A DNA stretch of 64,000 nt, from positions 1,054,001 through 1,118,000 of the forward strand of contig CAXXLB010000009.1 of assembly GCA_963664675.2 (NCBI GenBank), written 5' to 3'. Numbering within the stretch: position 1 is the first letter of the stretch; every line of letters begins with the position of its first letter. The notes under the pieces are model-generated. The model made no database searches. It was not told the origin of the DNA and saw nothing but the letters and a program-made list of their open reading frames with translations. The stretch comes from JASGMR01 sp963664675. GTDB lineage: Bacteria; Thermotogota; Thermotogae; Petrotogales; Kosmotogaceae. Shown one piece after another: positions 8,452-17,388 of the stretch. The position numbers and the translations under genes were made by a program.

Positions 8452-9570
8452 TCAATCCTCACTTTGAAAAGAAGCAGCTATTTTGAATATTTCTTTGAAT
8501 CTCACTACACCCAGCAATTGATCTTTTGCATTGACTACAGGACAGGTATTTAATCCGGCCACTACCATAGTCGAAATTGCTTCCATAAGATTTGAATATG
8601 GCTGTAACGATTCAATATTTTTTATCTCTTCCTTGAGTTCAGTTTCAGGGTTTCTCTTTTCGAGTTCCCTTTTTCCAACATATCCCTTAAATCTATTTTT
8701 TTCATCAACTACATAACAGTATTTTCTGCCGTTATCATCCAAAAATTTTAAAGCTTCTCCTGTCGTTTTTATCTCAGTCGTATTCATTGAATAAAAATCG
8801 GTATCAAAATTTTCTTTTACTCTCATCGTTTCCAGTCCCTTAAGAGTCCTGTCAGTGCCCAGAAGATTTTCAACAAATCCATTTGCAGGCTTATTGATAA
8901 CGTTGAGTACTTCGTCATACTGAACTAATTTTCCACGATTAAAAATCGCAATTTTATCTCCTAATTTTATCGCTTCTCTTATATCGTGAGTAACAAAAAT
9001 AATAGTCTTTTGAATTTGCTCCTGAATTTCCAAAAAAGCGTCCTGCAACTTTTCCCTGTTGATGGGGTCAATTGCTCCAAAAGGTTCATCCATTAAAACA
9101 ACCTCAGGGTTAGCGGCAAGACTTCTCGCAACTCCTATTCTTTGTTTCTGGCCTCCTGAAAGCTGCGCAGGATATTTATACATATATTCATCCGGATCAA
9201 GATTAACAAGGTCCATTAATTCCGCAACTCTATTCTTTACTTTGTTCTCAGGCCATTTCAACAACCTTGGAACAACGGCTATATTATCAAAAATACTCAT
9301 ATGCATAAACAGACCTATTTCCTGAATGGCATAACCTATATGCCTTCTCAGATTAATTCTGTTCATATCGTTTATCGATTTCCCATCAAATACTATATCT
9401 CCTGAAGTTCGCTCAATAAGTCTGTTTATCATCTTTAATGTCGTCGTTTTTCCACATCCCGATGGACCGATGAGTATAGTGATTTTCTTTTCGTCAAACT
9501 CTATGTTCAAATCATCAACGGCTACTATACTTCCATAATCTTTAGTAAGGTTTTTCAATTGTATTTTCAT
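8452..9570 (-). CDS. Glycine betaine/choline ABC transporter ATP-binding protein with CBS domains (OpuCA-like)
   Basis: 372 aa. Walker A GPSGCGKTT at 35-43, signature LSGGQKQ at 137-143, Walker B VVLMDEP at 157-163, H-loop in FVTHD. A C-terminal region (about 255-370) has two CBS repeats (YCYVVDEKNRFKGYV and NTCPVVNAKDQLLGVV), which in OpuA/OpuC proteins sense ionic strength or nucleotides and gate transport. It overlaps the downstream permease gene region and follows the upstream permease by 11 bases, with AAGGAGA before the ATG. Confidence 0.95.
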   Translation of the reverse strand: MKIQLKNLTKDYGSIVAVDDLNIEFDEKKITILIGPSGCGKTTTLKMINRLIERTSGDIVFDGKSINDMNRINLRRHIGYAIQEIGLFMHMSIFDNIAVVPRLLKWPENKVKNRVAELMDLVNLDPDEYMYKYPAQLSGGQKQRIGVARSLAANPEVVLMDEPFGAIDPINREKLQDAFLEIQEQIQKTIIFVTHDIREAIKLGDKIAIFNRGKLVQYDEVLNVINKPANGFVENLLGTDRTLKGLETMRVKENFDTDFYSMNTTEIKTTGEALKFLDDNGRKYCYVVDEKNRFKGYVGKRELEKRNPETELKEEIKNIESLQPYSNLMEAISTMVVAGLNTCPVVNAKDQLLGVVRFKEIFKIAASFQSED

Positions 9571-9581
9571 TAAATCTCTCC

Positions 9582-10247
9582 TTAATTCCTGGCTCTGTTT
9601 ATCTTTACACCCTTTGGAGTTAAAACATCCTCAACTTTCAACAAAGAAAAATTGGCCAATATTCCCAATGTTCCAACCAGTATCACTCCCAATAAAATCA
9701 TTTCCAACCTGGATCTACTCAATCCACTGAAGATAAAGTATCCCAGACCACCGGCACCAATTAAATATGCTATGGTTGTAACGCTTATTCCCATTACGAC
9801 AGCGTTTCTTATACCTGCCATGATTATGGGAATACCCAAAGGCAACCGAATCTTAAATAAAATCTGCTTATTGGTCATTCCCATTCCCCTGGCAGCTTCA
9901 ACGATATAAGGATCAACTTCCTTTATTGCAACGAGAGTATTCCTTATCATGGGAAGCATGGAGTACACTATTATTGCTACAATAGCCGGTACAATGCCTA
10001 TTCCCGCTTTAAGGGGAGCTAAAAGAACCACCATTATTCCAAATAATGCCAGTGAAGGAATAGTCATTAAAACACTCGCTATTTTTAACACTACTTCGGC
10101 TAATTTTGGTTTTCTTGAAACCGCTATACCGATGGGAACAGCTATAAGAATAGCAATAGGTACTGCAATTGCAATTATTTCCAGATGTCTCAATAGTTCT
10201 TCCACTATTTTATCCGTATTCTTACCTATATACTCGAAAAATTCCAT
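9582..10247 (-). CDS. Glycine betaine/choline ABC transporter permease (OpuCD-like)
   Basis: 221 aa from ATG 10247, chosen because AGGAGG lies six bases upstream; a longer reading to 10277 has no such site. Membrane segments surround the coupling loop EAARGMGMTNKQILFKIRLP. First gene of the operon, about 125 bases downstream of the predicted transcription start. It is homologous to the second permease (7784-8446); the two probably form a heterodimer, as in OpuCB/OpuCD. Confidence 0.9.
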   Translation of the reverse strand: MEFFEYIGKNTDKIVEELLRHLEIIAIAVPIAILIAVPIGIAVSRKPKLAEVVLKIASVLMTIPSLALFGIMVVLLAPLKAGIGIVPAIVAIIVYSMLPMIRNTLVAIKEVDPYIVEAARGMGMTNKQILFKIRLPLGIPIIMAGIRNAVVMGISVTTIAYLIGAGGLGYFIFSGLSRSRLEMILLGVILVGTLGILANFSLLKVEDVLTPKGVKINRARN

Positions 10248-10378
10248 AAAGGCCTCCTGTGAACAATCTGTTTTCAAACGAAAAAGCGCAAAAAAATAAG
10301 CCTTCTTTTGATTTTTCAGAAGAAGAATGAACGAAAGCTCAAAAAATTTAACACTTCATGTGTTTTACTTACAGAGCC

Positions 10379-10407
10379 ATTATAACAAATGAAAGGTTTT
10401 TTATCAA
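10379..10407 (-). promoter_or_regulatory. Sigma-A promoter of the betaine ABC operon
   Basis: Minus-strand TTGATA (10407-10402), a 17-base spacer and TATAAT (10384-10379). Predicted start near 10372 gives a leader of about 125 bases containing two small hairpins (AACAC/GTGTT near 10350-10365 and CTTCTT/AAGAAG near 10302-10325). Confidence 0.75.
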
Positions 10408-11153
10408 GAAAAATGGAATACTTTATTAACTTTTTAGCAAACATATATTTATTTATACTTAATAAATTAACGTCTCCAGATTTTCTCTCTCTTTTGATAT
10501 GATCAGTGCTGGTAGTTTCCAAAACCACAAAATTTTCATGTAGCCTATTAATAAATGCTCAACTTGCCATTATTTATATCAAAACCAAATTATATTAAAA
10601 ACATTAAATATTTTTAACAAACAAATTCAAAACAAATCAATAAACAAACAGAACTTGCAGGTGATAGTAAATATGGCAAATATGATTAAAATACATTTTT
10701 GAAGTATGCAGTAACAACACATTAACTCTATTTACTCACAAGAAATCGTATAGAAACTATATGTTATTATTACTCCCTATATTGATAAGCATCCTTAAAT
10801 TAAAAGTGAAAAAATAACTTTTTAATTATTTTTTGAAGCTTTTCATTTACAAATTTCGTGCCATACAAACCCCTGTATATTCAATTAAAAAATAAATCTC
10901 TTTTATTTAAAAATGGGATCTTTCGATCCCAAAATAAATTAATATGGAGATTACAGATGACACCCACATTTCAAAAATTAATTCCTGTACTTCAGTAGAA
11001 TTGTATCAAAAATAAATATTAAATATGATATCTCAACATAAACATTATAAAAATCCTATGCGGATTACCCGTTATACTGACGCGCTTCAATCGACTTTAA
11101 AAATAAAACAGCATAAAAACTTTCAGCTTTCCCATCAATTAAGAAAAGTAAAA
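10408..11153. other. Long AT-rich intergenic stretch
   Basis: About 750 bases between the betaine promoter and the GntR gene with many stops in all frames and no convincing gene. The only structures recognised are the minus-strand terminator at 10914-10931 and poly-A/T runs. A decayed gene cannot be excluded, but no protein similarity was noticed. Confidence 0.4.
10914..10931 (-). terminator. Terminator with GAAA tetraloop, downstream of the GntR gene
   Basis: Seven-bp stem TGGGATC / GATCCCA. Read on the minus strand the loop is GAAA, a stable GNRA tetraloop, followed by ATTTTTAAAT. It lies about 220 bases after the GntR stop and is the likely end of the GH172-ABC-gntR transcript. Confidence 0.65.
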
Positions 11154-11885
11154 TCAAATTTTTCTGAAAGATAATTTAAATTCATAATTTTCCGCACAGT
11201 AATACGTTCTGACGTTTTCAAAAATAATTCCATTTTCAAGGTACATAGTTCTTATTCTCTCAAATCCAAAAGTCTTTTTTGTACTCAAATATTTTATAGC
11301 CTCTTCCGGCAATTCAACCGCTTTAAATTTTTCTTCACCTGAAATCAAACTTATGTCCATCTTCTGAAGTTCCCTGTAAATAGAATTATGATCACCATAT
11401 GTAATTTTACTCAGATTGAATAATCGCTCATCGCTGAAAATATTATAAAAACCAATCTCATAACCTGTCGGTTTTTCCTCTATATATCTCAGTTTCATCA
11501 TCTTTAAAATCTTTTTTTTGCCATCTGTTTTAAATATTTTATTCAGAGTCTCATCGGATTCTATTACCTTCTGTCCAAGATAATCCGTCGATGTTGAAGC
11601 ATCCAGCTCAGCCATTTCCGCTCTGAATCCCTTAAATTCACCGGGGTAATGTAGCTGTCTATGCTGATTCACAAATGTTCCTTTACCAGCTTTTTTTATG
11701 ATGTATCCATTTCTTTCAAGATTATTCAACGCATGTCTTATAGGTGTGCGGCTCACATTGTATTTTTTCATCAAAAAATCCTCTGTAGGCAGCCTGGTTC
11801 CTATTTCGGAATCTAAAATGATCTTTTCAAGATCTTTTTGAATTTTATAATAGATTGGAACCATATTATTATCTTCTCTAAGCAC
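11154..11885 (-). CDS. GntR-family (HutC subfamily) transcriptional regulator
   Basis: 243 aa. Winged helix-turn-helix in the first 70 residues (KKYNVSRTPIRHALNNLERNGYI, shown only in part: SRTPIRHALNNLERNGYI), then a UTRA effector domain (about 90-240) that binds small molecules, often sugar phosphates. The preferred start is GTG 11885, seven bases from AGGAG; a GTG two codons earlier is too close to it. Last gene of the minus-strand GH172/ABC operon, 50 bases after the MalG-type permease, so it probably autoregulates that operon in response to an imported saccharide or its phosphate. Confidence 0.9.
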   Translation of the reverse strand: MLREDNNMVPIYYKIQKDLEKIILDSEIGTRLPTEDFLMKKYNVSRTPIRHALNNLERNGYIIKKAGKGTFVNQHRQLHYPGEFKGFRAEMAELDASTSTDYLGQKVIESDETLNKIFKTDGKKKILKMMKLRYIEEKPTGYEIGFYNIFSDERLFNLSKITYGDHNSIYRELQKMDISLISGEEKFKAVELPEEAIKYLSTKKTFGFERIRTMYLENGIIFENVRTYYCAENYEFKLSFRKI

Positions 11886-11935
11886 ATCCACTCTCCTAAA
11901 TCAATTATATTAATATTACCATTTTTTTCCGTTAA

Positions 11936-12769
11936 TCAGCTTTTTATTCCCGACATAGTGATACTCGTCATCAATTGTTTCTGCAAGAACATGAATATAA
12001 AAAGAGTCGGAATTAATGCGACCGTATTAGCAGCCATTATATAGGCCCATGGATTATAATAATCCCCCGCATAACTCGCTATACCTACCTGAATAAGTTT
12101 CATTGATTCTGAACTTGTTACAATCATAGGCCATAAAAAAGAATTCCAGTTTGCAATAAAAAAGAATACAGCCAGTGCGGCCAGCATGGGTTTCGATATG
12201 GGTAAAATTATTTTAAAAAAGGTTCCTACAATACTACAACCATCCAGTCTGGATGCTTCCTCTAACTCTTTAGGTATTCCCAGATAAAATTGCCTCATGA
12301 GAAAAATACCAAAAGCATTTGGAATCGCCGGAACTATCAGGGCCAGATAAGAATCATACCATCCCAGTTGCCTTATTATTATGAACAAAGGTACCATAAT
12401 AGAAGCAAATGGTATCATAAGAGTACTTATCATAAAAATAAAAATTTTATTTCTACCTTTGAAATTTAATCTTGCCAATGCATATCCGGACATCGAATGA
12501 GTCAATAAAGCGATAACAGTTATGACAATGGAAACAAAAAATGTATTAATTATCCACTTCAAAAATGGAAGTTGTTTAAACACTTCAATAAAATTATCCC
12601 ACTCGGGATTAGACGGAAGAAAAACAGGAGGGTTACTGAATATTTCTCCCGATGATTTAAGCGAGGTTATACAGATCCAGTAAAGAGGAAAAACCATTAT
12701 TACACCCAAAACAATCATGATGGTATATCTTACCACTTGATAAATTCTGTTTCCTTTACTATTTATCAT
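11936..12769 (-). CDS. ABC sugar transporter permease, MalG type
   Basis: 277 aa, six membrane spans, MalG-type coupling loop EEASRLDGCSIVGTFFKIILP (about residues 180-200; core EASRLDGCS). It begins inside the end of the MalF-type partner (four-base overlap) and ends in the standard MTSITMSGIKS tail. Partner of the 12766-13635 permease and the 13692-14921 binding protein. No ATPase gene lies nearby, so a shared MsmK/UgpC-like ATPase elsewhere is needed. Confidence 0.92.
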   Translation of the reverse strand: MINSKGNRIYQVVRYTIMIVLGVIMVFPLYWICITSLKSSGEIFSNPPVFLPSNPEWDNFIEVFKQLPFLKWIINTFFVSIVITVIALLTHSMSGYALARLNFKGRNKIFIFMISTLMIPFASIMVPLFIIIRQLGWYDSYLALIVPAIPNAFGIFLMRQFYLGIPKELEEASRLDGCSIVGTFFKIILPISKPMLAALAVFFFIANWNSFLWPMIVTSSESMKLIQVGIASYAGDYYNPWAYIMAANTVALIPTLFIFMFLQKQLMTSITMSGIKS

Positions 12770-13635
12770 TTGATTTCGCCACCCTTCATAATTTTAAAAG
12801 AAACCAAAGAAAGAATTAACAAAACCAGAAAAACAAAAAAATCCATAGCCGCTGCATATCCAAAATGATAATATTGAAAGGCATTTTGAAATGCATAAAA
12901 AACTATATTGGTAGTCGAATAGAACGGTCCCCCGCTGGTGAGAACATAAATCTGATCAAAAAATTGAAAAGCTCTTATAAAACTCATAACCAACACAAAA
13001 AAACTCGTTGGTTTTAGCAATGGAAATGAAATATACCAGAATTTCTGTAATATATTTGCCCCATCCACTTCGGCAGCATCGTAATACTCCCTAGAAATAT
13101 CATTCAATCCACCAAGAAAAATTATCATAAAATATCCCACACTCATGTACAATGACATAGCCAAAACTATATAAAAAGCCTGGTCTGTAGAACCAAGAAA
13201 CTCCTGCTTTTCTATTCCTATATTCGATAAAAGAGAATTAATAAAACCATTCGACTGAAACATGTATGACCATACAAAACCGACAGAAATCAAAGAAATT
13301 GCCGTAGGAGCAAAATAAATAGTTCTGAAAATAGTCACACCCTTTGATTTTTCTCTGATTAAAAGCGCCATTAAAAGGGAAAAAATAAAATTAAGCGGAA
13401 CAAACCATATTACATATTTGACTGTTATGACAAGAGATTTCATAAATATCGGATCACTGAACATTTTAAAATAATTTTCAAACCCGACGAAGGTTGGCTT
13501 CCCTAATCCATCCCATATTGACAGACTAATAATGAATCCGAGAACAGCAGGAAGCATTATAAAAACTATCTGCCCAACAAAATCCGGCAAAATAAAAAAC
13601 CATGCGGTTAAAGATTCCCGGTGCTTATACTTCAC
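12766..13635 (-). CDS. ABC sugar transporter permease, MalF type
   Basis: About 289 aa, six spans, coupling loop YYDAAEVDGANILQKFWYISF (core AAEVDGAN) near residue 185. Start is either GTG 13635 (nine bases from GGGAGG) or TTG 13641 (three bases); the former has better spacing. The gene begins just past a strong hairpin that separates it from the binding-protein gene. It forms the membrane channel with the MalG-type protein. Confidence 0.92.
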   Translation of the reverse strand: MKYKHRESLTAWFFILPDFVGQIVFIMLPAVLGFIISLSIWDGLGKPTFVGFENYFKMFSDPIFMKSLVITVKYVIWFVPLNFIFSLLMALLIREKSKGVTIFRTIYFAPTAISLISVGFVWSYMFQSNGFINSLLSNIGIEKQEFLGSTDQAFYIVLAMSLYMSVGYFMIIFLGGLNDISREYYDAAEVDGANILQKFWYISFPLLKPTSFFVLVMSFIRAFQFFDQIYVLTSGGPFYSTTNIVFYAFQNAFQYYHFGYAAAMDFFVFLVLLILSLVSFKIMKGGEIK

Positions 13636-13663
13636 TAACAATTACCTCCCAAAAAATAAATAG

Positions 13664-13686
13664 AGCCCGGGTAAAATACCCGAGCT
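13664..13686 (-). terminator. Intra-operon hairpin between binding protein and permease genes
   Basis: On the minus strand AGCTCGGGTA / TACCCGGGCT forms a 10-bp stem (one G-U pair) with a short AT loop, followed by CTATTTATTTTTT and then the permease ribosome-binding site. It looks like an attenuator that lets the binding protein be made in excess. Confidence 0.75.
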
Positions 13687-13691
13687 ACAAA

Positions 13692-14921
13692 TCAATGTAA
13701 TCCTTTATAACCTGAAAGGAAAGAATCAATTTCTTTTGCAGCATTGTTAGCTGCTTCTTCAGGACTGATTCCCCCAAAAATCACTGACTGTAAAACATCC
13801 TGGAGCGTTTTTACAATCTCCGGAGGAAAACGTGGTTCCGGTTTCGCAAATTCCATTATTTCAGCAAATTTTGCCAGTCCGGGATTTTCAAGGATCTCCG
13901 TTGCCTCCGCTAAAACACTTTTCAATGTTGGTATTACCCCGGCACTTACGCTTGTAACTTTAAGAAAATCTGTTTCATAAAACAGCCACATTGTAAAATC
14001 GATAGCTTCTTCTCTATATTTGCTACCATCATTAACAACCTGAATCCACCCACCGGCAACACTCATAAGTTTTGATCCATCATTTGACGGAATCGGAATA
14101 ATTCCAAATTCAAAATCAGGATAACTGTTTTGTAAAACCTTTACTGCCCAAATACCACATTCCTGCATTGCTGCGAAACCGTCCGCCAGCATCGCAATAT
14201 TGGAGCTCACTGCCGGTAATGTTTTTGGAGAAACTTCATATTCATTGAATGCCTTGTTGAAAAAATCGATAGCCTCTATACTGTTAGCAGAATTGATTTC
14301 AGATTTAGTCCAGCTATCATTTATCACCTTGCCATCTTCGGCCCAAAGCCATGGATAAAAAGTAAAAGCCTGGTAAGAGCCCGGGACAGGATCAAGAATA
14401 ATTCCCCATCTCTCATCGGTTTTAAGTGTTTCTGCCGCCTCAAAAATTTCTTCCCAGGTTTTTGGTGCTTCCAATCCATATTCATTGAAAAGCGCTTTGT
14501 TGTAGAAAATTGCTAACGGTTCAAGACCAATTGGAATTCCATAAATATGCCCACCGGCTGTAACTTTTTCCTTCGCGGCAGCGAACATATCATCAATTTG
14601 TTCCTTTGATATATAGTCATCAAATTCTGCAAAAATCCCTGCATTAGCATACCTTAAAAAATCTCCGGGACTGATCCAGAACATGTCCGGTCCCATACCT
14701 GAAGAAAACGCTGCAGGTAATTTTGTTGAAGTATATTGTGCAAAAGGAATAAGGACAAGTTCTATTTCATTTTCATTCTCAGAATTCCATTGATCAACAT
14801 ACCCCTGTAAAATTGCATCATTAACCACAGAAGCGTATTTCCATAAAGTTATCTTTCCTGCAAAAACAGTACCCATAAACAACAACATCGTTACTAAAAA
14901 AATAATACCAGCTTTTTTCAT
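13692..14921 (-). CDS. ABC sugar transporter substrate-binding protein (family 1)
   Basis: 409 aa with a signal peptide (about 1-21) and no lipobox Cys. Family-1 features: ITLWKYASVVNDAILQGYVD at the mature N-terminus, GPDMFWISPGDFLRYANAG, YGIPIGLEPLAIFYNKALF. Its AGGGAGGGAG ribosome-binding site sits in the GH172 stop region (gap of one base), so the two are coupled. Context suggests it captures the oligosaccharide or anhydride acted on by GH172; the ligand itself is not readable from sequence. Confidence 0.9.
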   Translation of the reverse strand: MKKAGIIFLVTMLLFMGTVFAGKITLWKYASVVNDAILQGYVDQWNSENENEIELVLIPFAQYTSTKLPAAFSSGMGPDMFWISPGDFLRYANAGIFAEFDDYISKEQIDDMFAAAKEKVTAGGHIYGIPIGLEPLAIFYNKALFNEYGLEAPKTWEEIFEAAETLKTDERWGIILDPVPGSYQAFTFYPWLWAEDGKVINDSWTKSEINSANSIEAIDFFNKAFNEYEVSPKTLPAVSSNIAMLADGFAAMQECGIWAVKVLQNSYPDFEFGIIPIPSNDGSKLMSVAGGWIQVVNDGSKYREEAIDFTMWLFYETDFLKVTSVSAGVIPTLKSVLAEATEILENPGLAKFAEIMEFAKPEPRFPPEIVKTLQDVLQSVIFGGISPEEAANNAAKEIDSFLSGYKGLH

Positions 14922-14922
14922 A

Positions 14923-15993
14923 CTACTCCCTCCCTAAGTATAATATTCTAGATTTCCAGGATGGTAAAGCGGGAAATCTTTTATGTGGTTCAGTTTGATA
15001 CCAGAATGCCACGGAAGAAATGAAATCCGATCTTTTGTTGCCGTGTCCATGCTCTATTGTCGCTAAAACAGCTTTTTCAAAATACACAGGATCTTCAATA
15101 TGAAATCTATACATACTTGAAACACCACTCCAATTATCTCCACCCGATAAAATCAAACCATGATATGGAGAACTGAATTGCTGTGTTGGACACCAAGCTG
15201 ATCCAAAATAGTCTTCGGTTCCTGTTCCATGAAGTGAGGGAGGCCATTTTTCACCATCAATAAAAATCATATCATCTCCCTCTCCATACCAGTTCCATTC
15301 TCTGGTAATTCTTAAATTGAACCAGTTTAAAAAACAACCTATATAATGACCTTTACCATTTGCGTCCAAAATAATGTAATTTCCATCTCCAGTAATATTT
15401 TTACCCTTACCCAAAAATTCTTCATTCTTGGTCATGCAACCTTCACTATCTGAAAGAATTTCCAGTTCTCCTTCACATTCACAATTTCTGTATTGACTGT
15501 GAAAATAAGCCAAGTTTACCGGGACATCTGTCCATTCTTCATAATCGATATAATAATAAAATAAAACTTCTTGACTACATTGATTTTCAACTATAATCTT
15601 TGCATTTTTTGAATAGGGCATTGGAAGCCAACAATTGAATGATTTTCCATTTTCCGGATTCATCTGAAATGGCAAAGAAGAAAAATTCACCGTTTTTCCG
15701 CTCCCCGCACCAAAAAAATCTCCAACGGGTACCTCAACACTCGGATATTCTTCATCATCCCAGTACATCTTTAAAACAACTTTATTGTTAAACAGAATTT
15801 CCCTTGAATCCATAGTAATCCATATATGTTTAATCGCGCCGGGTTTATTCATCGCAGCAATCAACGTGTTTGACTTCGGCGCCAAATGACATCTGTCATC
15901 ATTTCCACCGCTTTTATCATAGCTCGAAAATCTTTTTCGTTTAATATCCTTCAGCCGCATAAGATTGGATAATGTGCCATTGAAAACATCCAT
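14923..15993 (-). CDS. GH172 (DUF2961) glycoside hydrolase, possible difructose-anhydride or furanosidase enzyme
   Basis: 356 aa, no signal peptide, so cytoplasmic. Recognised from the DUF2961 pattern: a tryptophan- and aspartate-rich jelly roll with IKHIWITMDSREI (about 54-66), VPVGDFFGAGSGK (88-100), WYGEGDDM (235-242) and GTGTEDYF (256-263). In characterised GH172 enzymes two glutamates about 21 residues apart are catalytic; here E238 and E260 are the obvious candidates. Family activities are difructose dianhydride I synthase/hydrolase (alpha-D-fructofuranosidase) and D-arabinofuranosidase. The neighbouring GH32 enzyme favours fructose-containing substrates. First gene of the operon, AGGAGG before the ATG. 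Confidence 0.85.
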   Translation of the reverse strand: MDVFNGTLSNLMRLKDIKRKRFSSYDKSGGNDDRCHLAPKSNTLIAAMNKPGAIKHIWITMDSREILFNNKVVLKMYWDDEEYPSVEVPVGDFFGAGSGKTVNFSSLPFQMNPENGKSFNCWLPMPYSKNAKIIVENQCSQEVLFYYYIDYEEWTDVPVNLAYFHSQYRNCECEGELEILSDSEGCMTKNEEFLGKGKNITGDGNYIILDANGKGHYIGCFLNWFNLRITREWNWYGEGDDMIFIDGEKWPPSLHGTGTEDYFGSAWCPTQQFSSPYHGLILSGGDNWSGVSSMYRFHIEDPVYFEKAVLATIEHGHGNKRSDFISSVAFWYQTEPHKRFPALPSWKSRILYLGRE

Positions 15994-16015
15994 TTGAGTC
16001 CTCCTAAATAAGATA

Positions 16016-16041
16016 ATTATATTATTATATAATAATATAAT
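16016..16041. repeat. 26-bp perfect AT palindrome in the GH172 leader
   Basis: Arms ATTATATTATTAT and ATAATAATATAAT with no loop. It lies between the predicted minus promoter and the GH172 ribosome-binding site. Could be an operator, a cruciform or mere low-complexity sequence. Confidence 0.5.
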
Positions 16042-16349
16042 AATGTTATTACATTTAAAATGATAATATAAAAAAGTCTCTTATCAAAACAGCAAAATAA
16101 CTTATAATAAGACTTTAAATTTATCTATATTATTTAAGGGATAATTATAATAATAATTCTTATGTTTTCAGATAAAATATCCTTTTTGACATTTTATCTG
16201 ATTCTAGTCGCGTTTTTTCATTAAGAAATAACAATTTAAAATGGTTTATCCACTCTAATTCAAGCGGATATCGAATTGCAGGTGAAAAACATAAAATAAT
16301 ATTTCGTTCATTTAAATCAAAGTAAAATAAAGGGTAAAAAACAACTTAC

Positions 16350-16384
16350 TTTCGATTTTTTTCGTTAATTTTCGTTTTGTTTCG
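16350..16384. promoter_or_regulatory. Four TTTCG direct repeats with exact 10-bp period
   Basis: TTTCG occurs at 16350, 16360, 16370 and 16380. DeoR-family repressors usually bind direct repeats of such short pyrimidine-rich elements, and a DeoR gene starts 140 bases to the right. Likely operator of the DeoR-GH32 operon. Confidence 0.6.
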
Positions 16385-16523
16385 AAAAATAGAGAAAACG
16401 TAAAAATAAAAAAGATATCACAAAACAATCCCAAATAAATCTATTTATTCAGTTCAAATTAAAGATTATGAACTTTGTTATAAAAATTTTATTATGCTAA
16501 TCTTTTTTAAAAGGAGCCAATAC

Positions 16524-17357
16524 ATGCTTACTGAAGAAAGACTGAACAAAATATTAGATTTATTGAATAAACAGGGACGTGTTAAGTCAAAACATCTTGC
16601 GGAAATTCTTTCCGTTTCTGAAGTAACTATCAGAAACGACCTGAATATCCTTGAAAAAAAAGGATTGCTTTCCAGGGTTCACGGTGGAGCCGTCAGTATG
16701 AAAGGTGGTTATTATTATCCCCATCAGACAAATTATTATCCTTATTTAAGGAAAGATTATCACAACAGACCCCGCATATTTGATCCGCATTTTCAGGAAC
16801 AGATTGCCCTGGATAAGGAAGAAAAAAAAGAAATTGCAAAAAAGGCAGCCTCTGTTGTGGAAAAAAATGATGTTATTTTTGTCGATTCCGGCAGTTCAAC
16901 TCTCTTTTTTGTTGAAGAACTGATTAAAAATCCTCCTTTTAATCTTACTATTGTGACGAACTCTCTCTATGTCATCAACGAAGTAGTTCAATATAACAAT
17001 GTTAATTTACTGGCACTTGGAGGTTTATTCCAGAGAAGTTCCCTGAATTTTCTTGATTTTGAAATTTCTCCTTTGATAGAAAAATACTGTGTGAATAAGA
17101 TTTTTCTGGGAGCAAATGGAATGGATGAATCGGGTTTATATTCTATAAATATAATGGAAGCTAAAATAAAAAAAGAAATATGTAATCTATCTGCACAATT
17201 ATTCGTATTAATAAGCTCTTCTAAAATATTCAGAAAATCTTTAAAACTCATCTGTAGTTGGAAGGGTAATGAAACAATAATAGTTTCTGAAAAAGCAGAG
17301 CTCTATAAAGATAGATTATCAGCCTTGAAAAAGAATCAGAACATAAAAATCATTTAA
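16524..17357 (+). CDS. DeoR-family transcriptional regulator
   Basis: 277 aa from ATG 16524, seven bases after AAGGAG; an ATG at 16494 lacks a ribosome-binding site. N-terminal helix-turn-helix (about 3-58, SEVTIRNDLNILEKKGLLSR and the family mark VHGGAV), then the sugar-phosphate-sensing DeoRC domain with IFVDSGSSTLFF and ANGMDESGLYS. First gene of the operon carrying a binding protein, two permeases and GH32, so it probably senses a fructose phosphate and represses this operon. Confidence 0.92.
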   Translation: MLTEERLNKILDLLNKQGRVKSKHLAEILSVSEVTIRNDLNILEKKGLLSRVHGGAVSMKGGYYYPHQTNYYPYLRKDYHNRPRIFDPHFQEQIALDKEEKKEIAKKAASVVEKNDVIFVDSGSSTLFFVEELIKNPPFNLTIVTNSLYVINEVVQYNNVNLLALGGLFQRSSLNFLDFEISPLIEKYCVNKIFLGANGMDESGLYSINIMEAKIKKEICNLSAQLFVLISSSKIFRKSLKLICSWKGNETIIVSEKAELYKDRLSALKKNQNIKII

Positions 17358-17388
17358 ATACCCGTAAGGGGAAATGAGGAGGGTTAAC

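Larger units (their letters stand above)
15994..16523. promoter_or_regulatory. Divergent control region between the GH172 operon and the DeoR-GH32 operon
   Basis: 530 bases, very AT-rich, no gene. It holds a 26-bp perfect AT palindrome at 16016-16041, a minus-strand promoter candidate TTGATA (16087-16082), 16 bases, TATCAT (16065-16060), and four TTTCG repeats at exact 10-base steps (16350-16384). A further dyad AATAAAT-CT-ATTTATT lies near 16434-16450. Confidence 0.55.

Noticed and set aside
10316..10528. 70-codon minus frame near the betaine promoter
   Set aside because: It overlaps the predicted sigma-A promoter, has no ribosome-binding site, and its composition is not protein-like.
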